This document shows positions 5,445 to 6,702 of a stretch of DNA of 6,702 bases, piece after piece. The notes below the pieces were generated by a model. It was not told the DNA's origin. It saw nothing but the letters and a program-made list of their open reading frames with translations, and did not search any database. The stretch spans positions 1 to 6,702 of the forward strand of contig JALUZX010000652.1 of NCBI GenBank assembly GCA_027011425.1, read 5' to 3'. The translations under genes and the position numbers were made by a program. This DNA comes from Planctomycetota bacterium (lineage in GTDB: Bacteria; Planctomycetota; UBA1135; JALUZX01). Positions within the stretch are counted from its first letter, which is position 1. Each line of letters begins with the position of its first letter.

Positions 5445-5542
5445 CCTCATGGCCAGAGGATCTCCAGCCCCGGGCTCACGCAGAGGCCGGCCTTGGCCTT
5501 GGGATCCAGGAGGATCCACTGGAAGTAGAGCTTGGCCCCGGC
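5445..5542 (-). repeat. Right copy of the 98-bp direct repeat (functional tail of the beta-helix gene)
   Basis: It is 92 of 98 identical to 3903-4000. It encodes the end of the C-terminal module of the intact secreted protein plus its TGA stop (5447-5449). Confidence 0.85.
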
Positions 5543-6702
5543 CAGGAGGACCGGGTCGTTTGGGATGGGGAGAGGCATGTGGGCCGAGCCGCCCCCGGAG
5601 CCTGTGCCTCCCACGGCCAGGACCGGGCCGAAGGGAAAGAAATCGGTGAGAAGAGAACAGTCGCTCCTCCCGAAGGGGGCCAGGGAAAAGGGAAGGTTCA
5701 CGCCCAGGCTCGGGGCGTAACTCTTCGAGGGGCCCGCCGCAAGGACCGCCGCGGACCCGGGCTGGGCCAGCATCAGCCAGACGGCGAAGTTCTTGTTCCC
5801 CGGAAGGGGATCCCCTCCGAAGGAGAGGATGGCGGGCACGTAGTTTCCTCCGCCTGGACACCCTTTCCCGTAAATTTTCATCCGGACGCGGTAGGAATAG
5901 GAGGCCCCTCCGGCCAGGGGGTTGCCGCCCGAGCCGGCCTTGCCGTAGAGGGAAGAGGAGACGTCCAGGAACTTCGGCGACGCCGGGTCCAGGGAGAGGT
6001 AGGCCGGGTCGTAGGGAATCACCCAGGAGAGGGTCACCTTGGAGGCGCCGTTGCGGATCCCGTTTCCGCTCAGGGCCCATCGCCCCTGGGTGACCAGGGC
6101 GCAATGGTCCAGCAGAACCGTGGTGGCCCGGGCCGAGTCGGCCACGTAGATCGCCTCCAGCCTCCCCGCCGCGGGGGGACCGGTGAAGATGCAGTCCCGG
6201 AAGGTCATCCGGTTGTAGTCGGCCAGGCTGGAGACGCAAACCGGCGAGGTGTCGCCGGCCGGATACCGGGCGTCGTGGAAGGTGCAGCGCTCTGCCCTGA
6301 CGGCCAGGGGGCTTGAGGAGGTCCCGGGGGCGCGGTGATACCAGTTGTACCGGGTATTGAAGGCGAAGATGCTGTCCTTCACCAGCCCGGCGGGGGTGAG
6401 GGTGAGCAGGCCCGCGTCGGTAGAGGCGCTCCCGTTGTGGTGGACCAGGCACCCGGAGATCGTGACCCGCGAGGCCGGGGCGTAAGGGGCGTCCACCAGG
6501 ATTCCGCTTCCCTTGTTGTGGGCCACGACGACTCTCTCGCTCCCGGGGCCGCCGTTGACCACCAGGTAGGAGTGGAGGCCGCTCCTGTAGGCGATCCCTT
6601 CGCCGTCGTTGTAGGAGACCCGGGTTCTTCCCTCGATCCGGACCTGGGTGCAGGCCGCGTTCAAGGCCATCCCCGGGCCCGCCCCCTGAGAGACCGTGAG
6701 CC
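5447..6702 (-). CDS. Secreted right-handed beta-helix protein with a planctomycete-type C-terminal module (5' end outside window)
   Basis: The frame stays open to the right edge (LTVSQGAGPG precedes the first Met at 6670, used as residue 1), so the start and signal peptide are missing. Residues 1-215 are built of short hydrophobic strands and Gly/Asn turns of the pectate-lyase/PbH1 type: V-V-V-A-H-N-K-G-S-G-I at 47-57, V-T-I-S-G-C at 69-74, D-S-I-F-A-F-N at 99-105, M-T-F-R-D-C-I-F at 155-162, V-L-L-D-H-C at 185-190. It closes with D-P-A-S-P-K-F-L-D at 228-236. Residues 267-407 are a separate module: YGKGCPGGG (267-275), LAQPGSAAVLAAG (301-313), PLPIPNDP (366-373), LYFQWILLDP (381-390), SPGLEI (399-404). 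It recurs at the ends of many exported planctomycete proteins and may be a sorting or surface domain. Polysaccharide binding or lysis is possible; no catalytic residues could be assigned. Confidence 0.85.
   Translation of the reverse strand, partial: LTVSQGAGPGMALNAACTQVRIEGRTRVSYNDGEGIAYRSGLHSYLVVNGGPGSERVVVAHNKGSGILVDAPYAPASRVTISGCLVHHNGSASTDAGLLTLTPAGLVKDSIFAFNTRYNWYHRAPGTSSSPLAVRAERCTFHDARYPAGDTSPVCVSSLADYNRMTFRDCIFTGPPAAGRLEAIYVADSARATTVLLDHCALVTQGRWALSGNGIRNGASKVTLSWVIPYDPAYLSLDPASPKFLDVSSSLYGKAGSGGNPLAGGASYSYRVRMKIYGKGCPGGGNYVPAILSFGGDPLPGNKNFAVWLMLAQPGSAAVLAAGPSKSYAPSLGVNLPFSLAPFGRSDCSLLTDFFPFGPVLAVGGTGSGGGSAHMPLPIPNDPVLLAGAKLYFQWILLDPKAKAGLCVSPGLEILWP

Noticed and set aside
3903..5542. 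Composite insertion sequence
   Set aside because: The flanking repeats are protein-coding tails without terminal inverted repeats, and the intervening gene has no transposase features.
5283..6452. Alternative long frames over the beta-helix gene, both strands (also 5318-6316)
   Set aside because: Both are Pro/Arg/Gly-rich without domain signals. The accepted frame has periodic beta-helix strands and the recognisable C-terminal module.

Overview
This is a GC-rich bacterial window (about 68% G+C in sampled lines). It most likely comes from a member of the Planctomycetota or a closely similar lineage. The best taxonomic clue is the C-terminal module of the right-hand gene (a Y-G-x-G-C-P-G start, an A-x-P-G-x-A centre, and a P-I-P-N-D-P / LYFQW / SPGLEI end), which is typical of the large secreted proteins of that phylum. 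This attribution rests on family recognition, not on a marker gene.

Layout. The left end (to 1811, + strand) is the C-terminal 600 or so residues of a larger protein whose start lies outside the window. It begins with a segment resembling the pre-toxin TG domain of polymorphic toxins, then a long Lys/Ala/Glu-rich helical stretch, then a C-terminal domain I do not recognise. A complete AAA_14/DUF4143 ATPase follows on the same strand (1978-3237), probably from its own, possibly leaderless, promoter. It converges on a small BamE/SmpA-like lipoprotein gene on the minus strand (3334-3669), and a 21-bp perfect hairpin lies between the two stops. From 3670 rightwards the remaining genes are on the minus strand: a short remnant of a secreted-protein C-terminus (3905 to about 4035), an AT-richer gene for an exported protein with two DnaJ-type CxxCxGxG knuckles (4093-5226; about 50% G+C), and the 3' part of a secreted parallel beta-helix protein (5447 to the right edge).

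Two pieces of structure are not explained by the genes. First, a dispersed intergenic repeat family with a GC-rich palindromic core occurs three times in the same orientation (about 1822-1901, 3247-3321, 3787-3898). The copy at 3787 has both flanking modules and the other two each lack one. Second, a 98-bp direct repeat (92/98 identical) at 3903-4000 and 5445-5542 brackets the AT-rich gene. The left copy is the decayed tail of a gene like the intact one on the right, which suggests that a foreign gene was inserted into, or duplicated with, a family of secreted proteins sharing an exchangeable C-terminal module.

I see no obvious pathway linking the genes: the window reads as accessory, surface/secretion-related DNA. 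No RNA gene, transposase, integrase or CRISPR array was found.
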